A stretch of 45,099 nt of DNA from CAYMNU01 sp964391885 (GTDB lineage Archaea; Altiarchaeota; Altiarchaeia; JAFGQM01): positions 1 to 45,099 of the forward strand of contig CAYMNU010000068.1 of the NCBI GenBank assembly GCA_964391885.1, given 5' to 3'. A model generated the notes under the pieces. It worked only from the letters and a program-made list of their open reading frames with translations. It was not told where the DNA came from and made no database searches. Both the position numbers and the translations under genes were made by a program. This document shows, piece by piece, positions 1 to 7,550 of the stretch (its first letter is position 1; each line of letters begins with the position of its first letter).

Positions 1-19
1 TTAAACTTCTAATGAACTC

Positions 20-237
20 ATGAAGCTTCGCCCTCTTAAGCGCAGGGAAATCGTAAAGATACTTAAGAATAATGGCTACGAGCGCGACCCGAAGCACGAT
101 GTCAAAGGCAGCCATGAGATGTGGTGGAACCCTGCGAGTAAAAGGGCATTCCCCTCCCTGTTTATGAAGAGTTCGGAGTGCCGCTACTAAAGCTCATAAT
201 TCGCGAATCGGGGATACCCAGGGACAGATTTACATAA
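20..237 (+). pseudogene. HicA-family toxin, frameshifted
   Basis: The first reading frame (20-190) starts MKLRPLKRREIVKILKNNGY and continues through KGSHEMWWNP, which matches HicA mRNA interferases: the N-terminal helix, then the glycine-serine-histidine strand holding the catalytic His. It ends early at 190. In another frame the sequence continues to 237 as VYEEFGVPLLKLIIRESGIP, which is the expected HicA C-terminus. The break lies in the C-rich stretch near 150-160 (ttcccctccc). This is either a real inactivating frameshift or a sequencing slip. The partner hicB lies downstream on the opposite strand, which is unusual because hicA and hicB are normally co-directional. Family assignment is fairly sure; loss of function is inferred. 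Confidence 0.65.
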
Positions 238-246
238 GAGCGCCGT

Positions 247-513
247 TTAACAGGCGGCAACAGCATCCTTTGTGATTTCATACGGGAGGCATATGTTTAT
301 CTCTATCTTTCCCGCCTTTCTGGCTTTTATAGGGGGCTCAACACCCTTGTCCCGATATGCCTCCAGCATGGATCTTAGCACGACATCTGCCTTCCTGACA
401 GCTTCTTCCAGTGTCTGCCCATGCGCCAAAAAACCCGGGAAGTTCTCGCTGGTGGCTGCATATCCTTCTCCAACGCCGAGATGCTCTATTTTCACCGGAA
501 TTTCATATTCCAT
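247..513 (-). CDS. HicB-family antitoxin
   Basis: This 88-residue protein has the HicB (UPF0150) partial RNase H-like fold. It begins with a strand (EYEIPVKIEHL), then the signature EGYAATSENFPGFLAHGQTLEEAV, then a helix and a PIKARK segment. It has no added C-terminal DNA-binding domain, so it is a minimal HicB. It is convergent with the frameshifted hicA at 20-237, so the two could not share a transcript. It may be an orphan antitoxin left after toxin decay, or may neutralise another HicA such as the one at 38785-39003. The family call is good; its present role is unknown. Confidence 0.8.
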   Translation of the reverse strand: MEYEIPVKIEHLGVGEGYAATSENFPGFLAHGQTLEEAVRKADVVLRSMLEAYRDKGVEPPIKARKAGKIEINICLPYEITKDAVAAC

Positions 514-582
514 GTTTATTTATTACATCCTCGCTTAAAAGCCGCCACTCCCTTTTATACTGCCACCCTCTAATTCTCCCCT

Positions 583-1527
583 ATGGTCCTAAGTGCGTCT
601 TTCGGCTCTTACCCAAGGCCATCTGCCTTGCGCGAGTACCAGATAAAGACCTACGGAAAGCAGAAGAAACTAGACTTGGTTCCCACAGAAGAGGACAGAA
701 GGCAGCTTGTGGATGCCACAAGGGAAGTCGTCGCCGACCAAATGGGCCTCGATATAATAACAGACGGCATGCTCACATGGGATGATTATCTTGCCAGCAT
801 AGCCGTAAGCTTCGACGGCATCAAGATGGGCGGCCTGATACGCTTCTATGACAACAATACATATTACCGCAGGCCTGTGATTTCCGGCTCGCTCGCCAAC
901 AAAGAACCCTGGGTAAAGGAAAAGTTCGATTTGCTGAGGGAGTTGAATCCCGGTGCCAAGCTGAAGGCAGTCATACCCGGCCCCTATTCGCTCTACGAGC
1001 TTTCAGAAGACCGCTTTTACGGCGACAGGGAAGATGGTGTTAAAGCCCTCACTGATGTCCTTAAGGTAGAAATAGAGTCCCTCACGGCAGATTATGTCCA
1101 GATAGACGAGCCCTCGCTCTCTTACGGCTTCGATCCCGCAGTTTTTGAGACTGTAAAGTCTTGCCTGAAAAAACTAGCGAATGCTGCAAAAGGAAAGACA
1201 ATTATATCTACATATTTCGGCAGGCTGAACTCATCCTTCTTAGAGCTTGAGGATATTGCCGACTATCTAGGCATCGACTGCGTCTCTTATCCGGAAAATT
1301 ATGAGCTTTTGATTAAAAGCGGCGTAAAAAAGCTGCAATTAGGCCTTCTGGACGCGCGCAACACGAAGATTGAGGATGAAGTCCAAATAAAGAACAAAAT
1401 AATGATGCTAGCCTCGGATGACGCTATAATCTCCACCAATTGCGGCTTGGAGTTCCTGCCGAGGGAATATGCTATGAGGAAGCTTGATTTGTTGAAGCGT
1501 ATAGGGAATGAGACTGCAAATGAATGA
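583..1527 (+). CDS. MetE-family TIM-barrel protein lacking the zinc site
   Basis: A 314-residue protein related to cobalamin-independent methionine synthase (COG0620). It keeps the barrel layout: SYPRP near the start, GPYSLYEL in the middle, VQIDEPSL, and NCGLEFLP at the end. The H-x-C zinc pair that should sit in the strand after VQIDEP is replaced by ISTYFG, and no ligand Glu is evident, although the last Cys remains. It therefore cannot bind the homocysteine-activating zinc in the usual way. It overlaps the catalytic paralogue downstream by 8 bases, so the two are translationally coupled. Paired MetE-like genes occur in other archaea. It is probably an accessory subunit, perhaps handling the methyl donor; that part is inference. 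Confidence 0.75.
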   Translation: MVLSASFGSYPRPSALREYQIKTYGKQKKLDLVPTEEDRRQLVDATREVVADQMGLDIITDGMLTWDDYLASIAVSFDGIKMGGLIRFYDNNTYYRRPVISGSLANKEPWVKEKFDLLRELNPGAKLKAVIPGPYSLYELSEDRFYGDREDGVKALTDVLKVEIESLTADYVQIDEPSLSYGFDPAVFETVKSCLKKLANAAKGKTIISTYFGRLNSSFLELEDIADYLGIDCVSYPENYELLIKSGVKKLQLGLLDARNTKIEDEVQIKNKIMMLASDDAIISTNCGLEFLPREYAMRKLDLLKRIGNETANE

Positions 1528-2524
1528 AATATTAAGGACAACAGTCGTGGGCAGCCACCCGAGGTTCTCGGAAGTAGTGAAAGCTGCGCGAAGCATTAAG
1601 GAAGGGACTGCAAGCCAAGAAGATTACGATAGGCTGGTCGCAGAGGCCACAAAAAAGTGCATCGACGACCAGATAGAAGCCGGCATCGACATAATCGCCG
1701 ACGGCGAGCAGGGCCGGGAGGATATGCAGGTCTTCTTCGCCGAAAGGCTGGGCGGCTTCCAAAAGGGTGACTGGGTGCGCATTTGGGGCAACAACTACTT
1801 CAGGAAGCCCATAGTCGCAGACAGGATTAAGTTCAAAGCTGCCATGACACTGGACGACTGGAAATTCGCAGACTCCTACATGCAAGAGAGCCAGAAGAAG
1901 CTTAAGCGAGAAGGCGTGCAGATGAAGCAGATGTTCACAGGCCCCTACACGATGGCTGATTGGTCTTTCTACGAGAGCCATGCGTCACGAAGGGACCTCA
2001 CGCTCGACCTTGCAGAAGCACTTGCAAAAGAGGCGAAAGAGCTCGACAAGGCAGGGTGCCCATTTATTCAAATAGATGAGCCTGCCCTATGCACTCATCC
2101 CGGGGACGACGAGATGGAGCTTCAGCGGGAGGCGCTTGCCATAATAACCAAAGGCCTGAAGGCTTACACAGCTATCCACGTCTGCTACGGCGACTTCGGG
2201 ATGCTTTTCCCGGCTGCACTGGATTTCCCTGTCGATCTCATAGACTTGGAGTTCGCCAACAATCATTTTAGAACCCTTGGCGTCTTGAAACAATACGACT
2301 TCACAAAGGATTTGGGCTTCGGCGTGGTCGACGTGCACAAGAAAGAAGTGGAGAGCGTCGAGCAGGTCAAAGAGAATATAATGCTTGCGCTTGATTTCCT
2401 AAAGCCGGAGCAAATTTATCCAAAGCCGGACTGCGGGCTAAAGCTTCTTCCAAGCGAGGAGATAGCGTTTAAGAAGCTGAAAGCCATAGGCGATGCAGTG
2501 AGGGAGCTGAGGGAAGAGCTTTAG
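1520..2524 (+). CDS. metE: Core methionine synthase (MetE C-terminal type)
   Basis: Transfers a methyl group to homocysteine to make methionine. At about 334 residues it is the catalytic half of MetE only, as usual in archaea. All four zinc ligands can be seen: His and Cys in AIHVCYGDF, Glu in IDLEFANN, and Cys in KPDCGLKLLP. FIQIDEPAL lies on the homocysteine-binding strand. I chose ATG 1520, giving MNEILRTTVVGSHP, over ATG 1508 because family members begin close to TTVVGS and this keeps the overlap with the upstream gene at 8 bases. Without the folate-binding N-terminal domain, the methyl donor is probably a corrinoid or another carrier. It belongs to the group of folate-independent core synthases, but which subfamily cannot be decided here. 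Confidence 0.88.
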   Translation: MNEILRTTVVGSHPRFSEVVKAARSIKEGTASQEDYDRLVAEATKKCIDDQIEAGIDIIADGEQGREDMQVFFAERLGGFQKGDWVRIWGNNYFRKPIVADRIKFKAAMTLDDWKFADSYMQESQKKLKREGVQMKQMFTGPYTMADWSFYESHASRRDLTLDLAEALAKEAKELDKAGCPFIQIDEPALCTHPGDDEMELQREALAIITKGLKAYTAIHVCYGDFGMLFPAALDFPVDLIDLEFANNHFRTLGVLKQYDFTKDLGFGVVDVHKKEVESVEQVKENIMLALDFLKPEQIYPKPDCGLKLLPSEEIAFKKLKAIGDAVRELREEL

Positions 2525-2567
2525 TGGGATTTTATTCGCATTTATATTACTAATCCATTATTACACA

Positions 2568-2714
2568 ATGGACGGCCTCTTCGACTCCTGCGATAATGAC
2601 ACCCTTGGCGGCAGTATAAGCCCCGCAGAAGAAACACTCAAATTCTGGATGGCTATCATAGTGATGGCAGCCCTTGTCGCGCTCTGCGCTGCGATATTGC
2701 TCAACCTGGTTTAG
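2568..2714 (+). CDS. Small single-span membrane protein
   Basis: A 48-residue ORF starting MDGLFDSCDNDTLGG. It has an acidic N-terminus and one hydrophobic segment (about residues 27-47, WMAIIVMAALVALCAAILL). A TATA-like element (tttatattac, 2541-2550) precedes the ATG by about 23 bases, consistent with a leaderless transcript. It lies 34 bases before a second tiny membrane ORF. I do not recognise the family. The clean promoter spacing and the typical transmembrane segment argue that it is real. Confidence 0.5.
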   Translation: MDGLFDSCDNDTLGGSISPAEETLKFWMAIIVMAALVALCAAILLNLV

Positions 2715-2748
2715 TGCTTTTTCTTTACTGCCCCGTTTGTTACATATT

Positions 2749-2859
2749 ATGGACTTCGACAACCCCGCTAAACTCATAGTCTATGTTATAATCGCGTTTA
2801 TGGCGTTTGCTATAACCATGGCAGTCCTTTTCAGGGTATCAGAGATGTTTGGGATATAG
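2749..2859 (+). CDS. Tiny single-span membrane protein
   Basis: A 36-residue ORF, MDFDNPAKLIVYVIIAF and onward, made almost entirely of one membrane segment (about residues 8-28) with an acidic N-terminus and a short polar tail. It follows the 48-residue membrane ORF, and a pair of hairpins comes after it. Single-span proteins this small are often accessory subunits, but nothing here names a partner. The call rests only on composition and position, so it could be a chance ORF. Confidence 0.4.
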   Translation: MDFDNPAKLIVYVIIAFMAFAITMAVLFRVSEMFGI

Positions 2860-2882
2860 CCTCACTATTGGTTTCAGATGTT

Positions 2883-2942
2883 TTTTTACTGGATTATAAT
2901 TTATACGAGACCAGTAAAAAGACGCCGCAACTGGTTGCGGCG
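2883..2942. terminator. Two adjacent inverted repeats, probable terminator region
   Basis: The first repeat pairs TTTTTACTGG (2883-2892) with CCAGTAAAAA (2911-2920) across an 18-base AT-rich loop. Three bases later a GC-rich repeat pairs CGCCGCAAC (2923-2931) with GTTGCGGCG (2934-2942), followed by a short T-run (2946-2950). Both are perfect. They separate the tiny membrane ORFs from the VapBC pair. Termination of the upstream transcript is the simplest reading; a TA-autoregulation operator is the alternative. Confidence 0.5.
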
Positions 2943-2989
2943 CTGATTTTTATAGGCCTTTCATATAATTATAATATAATTATCTAAAA

Positions 2990-3202
2990 ATGGAAACCTT
3001 AGAATGCATACCTCGGAAGTGGGGCAACTCGCTGGGCATAACTATACCCAAGGACATAGTGGAGAAAGAAGGTTTCTCCGAGGGGCAGCCGATAGTCATA
3101 ACCTTGAATGCGCAGCCGGATTTGCGCAGCATCTTCGGGACATTCAAGTTCTCAAAGACCGCCCAACAGATGAAAGACGAGGAGAGAGAAGCATGGATGT
3201 AG
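2990..3202 (+). CDS. vapB: VapB/MazE-type antitoxin (AbrB fold)
   Basis: A 70-residue protein with the SpoVT/AbrB swapped-hairpin DNA-binding domain at residues 6-38 (PRKWGNSLGITIPKDIVEKEGFSEGQ is the signature region) and a C-terminal toxin-wrapping tail with FGTFKFSK and KDEEREAW. An AT-rich promoter-like stretch (about 2960-2985) lies just before the ATG. Its last codons overlap the start of the PIN toxin by 10 bases, the usual VapBC coupling. It is expected to repress its own operon and to neutralise the toxin. Confidence 0.85.
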   Translation: METLECIPRKWGNSLGITIPKDIVEKEGFSEGQPIVITLNAQPDLRSIFGTFKFSKTAQQMKDEEREAWM

Positions 3203-3561
3203 GCTATTTCCTGGACTCATACGCTATCTATGAGATGCTTGACGGCAACCGGGCATATGAGGGGTATTCCAGTAATGAGAACCGGACCTCAATTATGAAC
3301 GTCGCCGAGATATACTACCGCATATTGTTGGACTCGGACGAGTCGGTTGCTGACGAGAAGACCATACCTCTTTTCCCGTTTGTTGTGCCCATAAAGTCCC
3401 TTACCGTAAAAACTGCGATGATTTTTAGACTTAAGAATAAAAAGAAGAAATTTTCTTATGCCGATTGTTTGGGGTACGCACTTGCCAAAGAGCATGGCCT
3501 TAAGTTCCTCACCGGCGACATCCAGTTCAAAGGCCTGCCAAACGTGGAGTTCGTTAAGTAA
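3193..3561 (+). CDS. vapC: VapC-type PIN-domain toxin ribonuclease
   Basis: A 122-residue PIN domain. The acidic metal-binding residues are visible in order: Asp in YFLDSYAIYE, Glu in NVAEIYYRI, Asp in SYADCLGYALA and Asp in FLTGDIQF. VapC toxins cleave tRNA or rRNA when free of antitoxin. I start it at ATG 3193 (MDVGYFLDSY) because this places the first Asp on strand 1; the longer upstream frame is only a shadow of vapB. The toxin looks intact. Confidence 0.87.
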   Translation: MDVGYFLDSYAIYEMLDGNRAYEGYSSNENRTSIMNVAEIYYRILLDSDESVADEKTIPLFPFVVPIKSLTVKTAMIFRLKNKKKKFSYADCLGYALAKEHGLKFLTGDIQFKGLPNVEFVK

Positions 3562-4254
3562 TCAGATACCCTTAAACCTCTTCCTCACTTCTACAATCTT
3601 CCCGCAGGTCAGCTTTCCTTCCGGACAGGGCCCTATAACGCATCCGGGACCGGCATCGTGGAACAGCGTCGGCGCGACCTTCTTGGCGAGCTTGAGCATC
3701 TCGACGCTGACTTCTCGAAGCTCCCATTGCGTCCTCTCGCAGCTGCGCATGCGTATGAAATGCAGAAGCTCCCTGGCGTTCATGGTCACGACGATGTTCG
3801 TAGTGGCGGCATTAGGCAAAACGAACCTGGCGTCCTCCGGGGCAATGCCCTTCTTTATCAGCTTGTCATAGGCGCTGGCGAGCTGTGCCATGACCTCAGT
3901 GTAAATCTCCGTTGCTTCGGGGTCTTTACCTATCGCAGGAGGGGTCACATACTGTATCTCATCGTGGCTGAACTTGACATACCTCTGGCTCTGCTGGGTG
4001 TAAGATGCCAGCCGGTGCCTTACCAGTTGGTGCGTCAGGGCGCGCGAAACCCCAGAAATGGAAAAAGTGAATGTTGCATGCTCAGTCACGGATGCATGGC
4101 CGAAGCCCATGACCATCTTGAGGAAGTCAAGCGCCTCTTTCTCCCCTAGCTCCTCGAAGAGCTGTGCAGTAGTCTTCTTCTTCCAGCTTGTGAATGCGGC
4201 CGCAGCACATACCATATCCGGCTTTGGCGTGTGGGCAATAAGTTTGATTTCCAT
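3562..4254 (-). CDS. thyX: Flavin-dependent thymidylate synthase ThyX
   Basis: Makes dTMP from dUMP with methylene-tetrahydrofolate, FAD and NADPH. The 230-residue protein has the ThyX motif RHRLASYTQQSQRY at about residues 79-92, preceded by GFGHASVTEHATFTF. The start is ATG 4254 (MEIKLIAHTP); the open frame runs further upstream, but that extension has no ThyX homology and would cover the divergent tyrA promoter. It is divergent from tyrA, with about 50 bases between them. Use of ThyX implies that one-carbon-loaded folate is available to the cell. Confidence 0.95.
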   Translation of the reverse strand: MEIKLIAHTPKPDMVCAAAAFTSWKKKTTAQLFEELGEKEALDFLKMVMGFGHASVTEHATFTFSISGVSRALTHQLVRHRLASYTQQSQRYVKFSHDEIQYVTPPAIGKDPEATEIYTEVMAQLASAYDKLIKKGIAPEDARFVLPNAATTNIVVTMNARELLHFIRMRSCERTQWELREVSVEMLKLAKKVAPTLFHDAGPGCVIGPCPEGKLTCGKIVEVRKRFKGI

Positions 4255-4305
4255 TTTATTCTCCCCCCTATTTTGGTTTAAGAAGATAAAAAAGGTAATT
4301 ATCCG

Positions 4306-5172
4306 ATGACTTCCGTAGCGATAATCGGCGGATACGGCGGCATGGGACAGCTGTTTGCGCGCATCCTGAAGAGGAACGGATTGGACGTGACGATAGCCGG
4401 CCCCAGGCCAGAAAAAGGCATCAAGGTTGCGAAAGAAATAGGTGTCGCGTTTGAAAAAAGTAACATAGAAGCAGCTAACGGCGCGGATATAGTGATAATC
4501 ACAGTCCCGATAAGGAAGACTCCTGATCTTATCCGGGAAATAGCCCCTCACATGAAAGAAGGAGCCCTCCTCACAGACTTGACGTCAGTAAAGAAAGCCC
4601 CCTGCGATGCCATGCTCAAGTCAGCCCCTGAGAGCGTGGAAATAGCGGGCTGCCATCCTGTATTCGGCCCGATGGTAGGAGACTTCAAAAACCAGAACTT
4701 TGTATTCTGTCCTATTCGTCAGGGCAAGCGCTTTGACATGCTAAAGAAGATAATAAGGAAGGAAGGGGGCCTGATAACCGAATGCAGCCCGGAAGAGCAT
4801 GATAAGGCGATGGGCGTAGTACAGGGCATGACGCATTTCATGCTGATTTCTGCGGGCGCAGCCATGCGTGACATGGGATTTGACCCAAAAAAGAGCAGTG
4901 AGTTTTCTTCTCCGGTATACCAGCTTGTCATGGATTTGATAGGCAGGATATTGGGCCAGGACCCCTCGCTTTATGGGGAAATCCAGCTCGAAAACAGGGA
5001 AACTGCCCCGGCAAGGGAAGCCTTCCTATCTGCTGCCAAAAGGATGGACGGGATAATCCGCAGCGGCGACTTGGATTCCTTCATCGCCGAGATGGAAAAA
5101 GCTGCGAAGCATTTCGGCGACACGGAAGGCGCAATGAAGAGGACTCAGAAAGCACTGAAAAATGAGGAATAA
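4306..5172 (+). CDS. tyrA: Prephenate dehydrogenase (arogenate dehydrogenase family)
   Basis: Oxidatively decarboxylates prephenate to 4-hydroxyphenylpyruvate in tyrosine synthesis. The 288-residue protein begins with a Rossmann nucleotide site (IGGYGGMG, residues 7-14). It continues with ITVPIRKTPDLI, LTDLTSVK and the substrate-binding GCHPVFGP, then an all-helical dimerisation domain containing QGMTHFML. There is no fused chorismate mutase or ACT domain, so no built-in feedback control is visible. It overlaps the next gene by 11 bases. With pheA at 6632-7453 it covers both branches after prephenate. Confidence 0.92.
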   Translation: MTSVAIIGGYGGMGQLFARILKRNGLDVTIAGPRPEKGIKVAKEIGVAFEKSNIEAANGADIVIITVPIRKTPDLIREIAPHMKEGALLTDLTSVKKAPCDAMLKSAPESVEIAGCHPVFGPMVGDFKNQNFVFCPIRQGKRFDMLKKIIRKEGGLITECSPEEHDKAMGVVQGMTHFMLISAGAAMRDMGFDPKKSSEFSSPVYQLVMDLIGRILGQDPSLYGEIQLENRETAPAREAFLSAAKRMDGIIRSGDLDSFIAEMEKAAKHFGDTEGAMKRTQKALKNEE

Positions 5173-5632
5173 CATAGGCGTTCTCGGCAGCAAGAGCGCG
5201 TCGCTGAAAAATCTGAGGATTGCCGAAGAGGTCGGGCGGGAGATAGCGAAAGCCGGGGCCGCTCTCATCTGCGGCGGCCGGGGCGGCATAATGCGCGCAG
5301 CTGCCAAGGGATGCAAGGAAGCGGGCGGCCTTGCGATAGGCATACTCCCCTGTCTGGAAAAGGAGGGCTGCGATGAGGACTACCTGGAAGTTGCGCTCCC
5401 AACTAGTCTGGGCTTTGGCAGGAACATATTCATAGCATCTGCATGCGATGCTGTCATTGCCATCGACGGGGATTACGGGACCATGTCAGAAGTGGCCTTC
5501 GCGCTGAACTATGGGCGAAAGGTAATTGTGATAAAAAACACGGGCGGAACTGCGGATTACCTCGCCGCAGGCATTTTCGATGTGGCTGTCGCTGAAAGCG
5601 CAAAAGAGGCAGTGAAGCTGGCGCTATCATAA
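5162..5632 (+). CDS. LOG-like (TIGR00725) nucleotide-binding protein
   Basis: A 156-residue Rossmann-like protein. ICGGRGGIM (about residues 37-45) and GDYGTMSE (about 101-108) match the GGxxGxM and PGGxGTxxE motifs of the lysine decarboxylase-like/LOG superfamily, with the proline of the second motif replaced. LOG enzymes split nucleoside 5'-monophosphates from cytokinin-type substrates, but the archaeal TIGR00725 branch has no settled role. It overlaps tyrA and lies one base before nob1, so it forms part of that transcript. Confidence 0.75.
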   Translation: MRNNIGVLGSKSASLKNLRIAEEVGREIAKAGAALICGGRGGIMRAAAKGCKEAGGLAIGILPCLEKEGCDEDYLEVALPTSLGFGRNIFIASACDAVIAIDGDYGTMSEVAFALNYGRKVIVIKNTGGTADYLAAGIFDVAVAESAKEAVKLALS

Positions 5633-5633
5633 A

Positions 5634-6101
5634 ATGAAGATTTTAGATGCTTCGGGCGTCATAAACGCGAGAGAAGCATTTGACGGGGAATACATTACTG
5701 CCCCGGAGATAGTCAGGGAAATCAGGGATATCCAATCACGCATGAAGCTCGAGTCAGCGATAGCTGAAGGCAAAGTCAGGCTTCAGGAGCCTTCTGACGC
5801 TGCCCTGGACAAGGTCGAGGCGGCTGCCGAGAAAGCAGGAGTTTTGCCCTTACTGTCAATACCTGATATGAAGGTGCTCGCCTTGGCATACGAAACTCGA
5901 TTGCCCATAGTCACGGATGATTACGACATACAGAATATGTGCTGGCTCTTGGGGCTGGGCTTTGAGACTATAATAATGCCTGGAATCAAAAGCGCATTTA
6001 CATGGAAAAAGAAATGCACGGCCTGCGGAAAAGAGCATTCCGAGGACATTGCCGAATGCGAGGCTTGCGGCTCGACGCGCTTTAAGGTAGTCAAAAATTA
6101 G
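5634..6101 (+). CDS. nob1: Ribosome biogenesis endonuclease Nob1
   Basis: Cuts the 3' end (site D) of precursor 16S rRNA during late small-subunit maturation. The 155-residue protein has a PIN domain at residues 1-115, with catalytic acids in LDASGVIN, EIVREIRD and VTDDYDIQNM. A zinc ribbon follows at about 124-150 (CTACGKEH and CEACGS). This is the standard short archaeal Nob1 layout. It ends in a 4-base overlap with the convergent membrane gene. Confidence 0.93.
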   Translation: MKILDASGVINAREAFDGEYITAPEIVREIRDIQSRMKLESAIAEGKVRLQEPSDAALDKVEAAAEKAGVLPLLSIPDMKVLALAYETRLPIVTDDYDIQNMCWLLGLGFETIIMPGIKSAFTWKKKCTACGKEHSEDIAECEACGSTRFKVVKN

Positions 6102-6571
6102 AGCAGCATGCCTATTACCCCGGCTCCAGCATAGGCTATAAGCAGGAACCGTGGGATCTTTCCAATCAGAACCCCTAAAAAGAACCTCTTTTTGTTATAG
6201 CGCAACCCGCCTGCAACAAGACCGATGAAATCCATTGGAAGGGGCGTGAATGCGAATATTATCACAGCCCAGAAACCCCATCTTTTAAACCACGACTCTG
6301 CTCGCTTATAATGCGCACCCTCCTTTTTCTTGCGGCTTATAATCCGTTCACTCCATAGGCCGATGAAATATGTCGTCAGCTCGCCAATAGCTGCAGCAAG
6401 GCCTGCGACTATACCGACCCAAAATGGATCGGCAAGGGCTCCGGCGGCAAAAACCAATGCTTCGGTCGCGAAGATAGGGAAGGGGGTGGCACTGAAGAGA
6501 AGCACTGCGATAAAGAAATACGCCCAGTCGCCAAGCCCTAGGAATTCCGGAAGCTCTGATGGTATATTCAT
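6098..6571 (-). CDS. VTT/DedA-family membrane protein
   Basis: A 157-residue integral membrane protein of the VTT (SNARE-associated, DedA-like) superfamily. Re-entrant and transmembrane segments are seen at about residues 15-45 (YFFIAVLLFSATPFPIFATEAL) and 50-75. The family signature F-x-P-x-P follows near residue 107 (FAFTPLPMDFIGLVAGG), then a C-terminal span. The family includes lipid scramblases and undecaprenyl-phosphate flippases; the substrate here is unknown. It is convergent with nob1. Confidence 0.82.
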   Translation of the reverse strand: MNIPSELPEFLGLGDWAYFFIAVLLFSATPFPIFATEALVFAAGALADPFWVGIVAGLAAAIGELTTYFIGLWSERIISRKKKEGAHYKRAESWFKRWGFWAVIIFAFTPLPMDFIGLVAGGLRYNKKRFFLGVLIGKIPRFLLIAYAGAGVIGMLL

Positions 6572-6631
6572 TCACACAATTTTAAATCAAAATGCCCCAA
6601 GACACATACCGCCATGCCCTGCACCATTACT

Positions 6632-7453
6632 CTAATACGAGCCCAAAAGCTTATAGAATGTCCCGTTCTTTTCTACGTATTCCAATACCTTCTTGATTTT
6701 AAGGTCCTCGAAGCTACCCTCAAAATCTATGAGAAACATGTACTCCCACTTCTTCCTTCTACTAGGCCTGGACTCTATCTTGGTAAGGTTTATATCTTCC
6801 TTTGCAAATGCTTCCAGCAGACGGTAAAGGGCGCCCGACTCATTTTTGACGGCAGTTATTATGCTGGTTTTTTTACCTTGTGGTGAAGCCTTTTTTGAAA
6901 GGACAAAGAAGCGCGTCTCGTTGTCCGCCATGTCTGCCAGATTGTCTATAAGTATCCTTAGCCCGTATCGCTCAGCCGCCTTTTTGGAGCCTATCGCAGC
7001 GACTGAGGGGTCTTTCGAACGTGCCACACTTGCCATAGCCCCGGCCGTCGAGTAATCCTGCCCATTGGCCAGCCTTGTTATTATCTTGGGCATGCCGCCC
7101 CTTAGATTTAGCCTGTTCATGCACTGGCGTATTGCCTGGGGGTGGCTGCGTATCTTCTTCACCTGTGAAAGTGTCCCTGTGCCTGCAAGTACGTGCTGTA
7201 TCTGGTAATAAATCTCCGCATAGATGTTTAAGTCATACTTAAGAAGGCATTCCACGGTCTCGCTGACGCTCCCTTCACTGCTATTCTCAATCGGCACTAC
7301 ACCATAATCCACAGCTCCGGATGAAACTGCCTCGAAGACGCCGCTTATGCTTGGCGAGTAAAGTACCCTACCCTTCTTGAAATAGCTTTCTGCCGCCTCA
7401 TCAGTGAATGTGCCCTTTGGCCCGAGAACTGCTATCTTTGTTGCTTTATCCAT
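6632..7453 (-). CDS. pheA: Prephenate dehydratase with ACT domain
   Basis: Converts prephenate to phenylpyruvate for phenylalanine synthesis. The 273-residue protein starts with the periplasmic-binding-like catalytic domain (LGPKGTFTDEAA, then VPIENSSEGSV) and has the catalytic Thr in DNETRFFVL. A C-terminal ACT domain (about residues 195-270) contains ESRPSRRKKWEYMF, the phenylalanine-sensing signature, so feedback inhibition by Phe is expected. No chorismate mutase is fused to it. The gene stands alone on this strand, with a promoter region shared with the divergent phosphomutase. Confidence 0.95.
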   Translation of the reverse strand: MDKATKIAVLGPKGTFTDEAAESYFKKGRVLYSPSISGVFEAVSSGAVDYGVVPIENSSEGSVSETVECLLKYDLNIYAEIYYQIQHVLAGTGTLSQVKKIRSHPQAIRQCMNRLNLRGGMPKIITRLANGQDYSTAGAMASVARSKDPSVAAIGSKKAAERYGLRILIDNLADMADNETRFFVLSKKASPQGKKTSIITAVKNESGALYRLLEAFAKEDINLTKIESRPSRRKKWEYMFLIDFEGSFEDLKIKKVLEYVEKNGTFYKLLGSY

Positions 7454-7510
7454 ATTCTCTCTAATTTATAAGAATCGGGCTTAAAATTACCCACGATCAA
7501 GTCACTTCGT

Positions 7511-7529
7511 TCCTTCTTTTTAAGAAGGA
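7511..7529. repeat. 8-base inverted repeat in the pheA/phosphomutase divergent region
   Basis: TCCTTCTT (7511-7518) pairs perfectly with AAGAAGGA (7522-7529) across TTT. It lies just before a TATA-like element (ctaatataag, 7531-7540) and 22 bases before the phosphomutase ATG, on the upstream side of both divergent genes. It could be an operator or an upstream activator site. The function is not known. Confidence 0.4.
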
Positions 7530-7550
7530 GCTAATATAAGCATCTTAAAA

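Noticed and set aside
4255..4551. N-terminal extension of thyX
   Set aside because: It has no ThyX similarity and would run through the tyrA promoter and first 80 codons; the ATG at 4254 gives the normal ThyX start.
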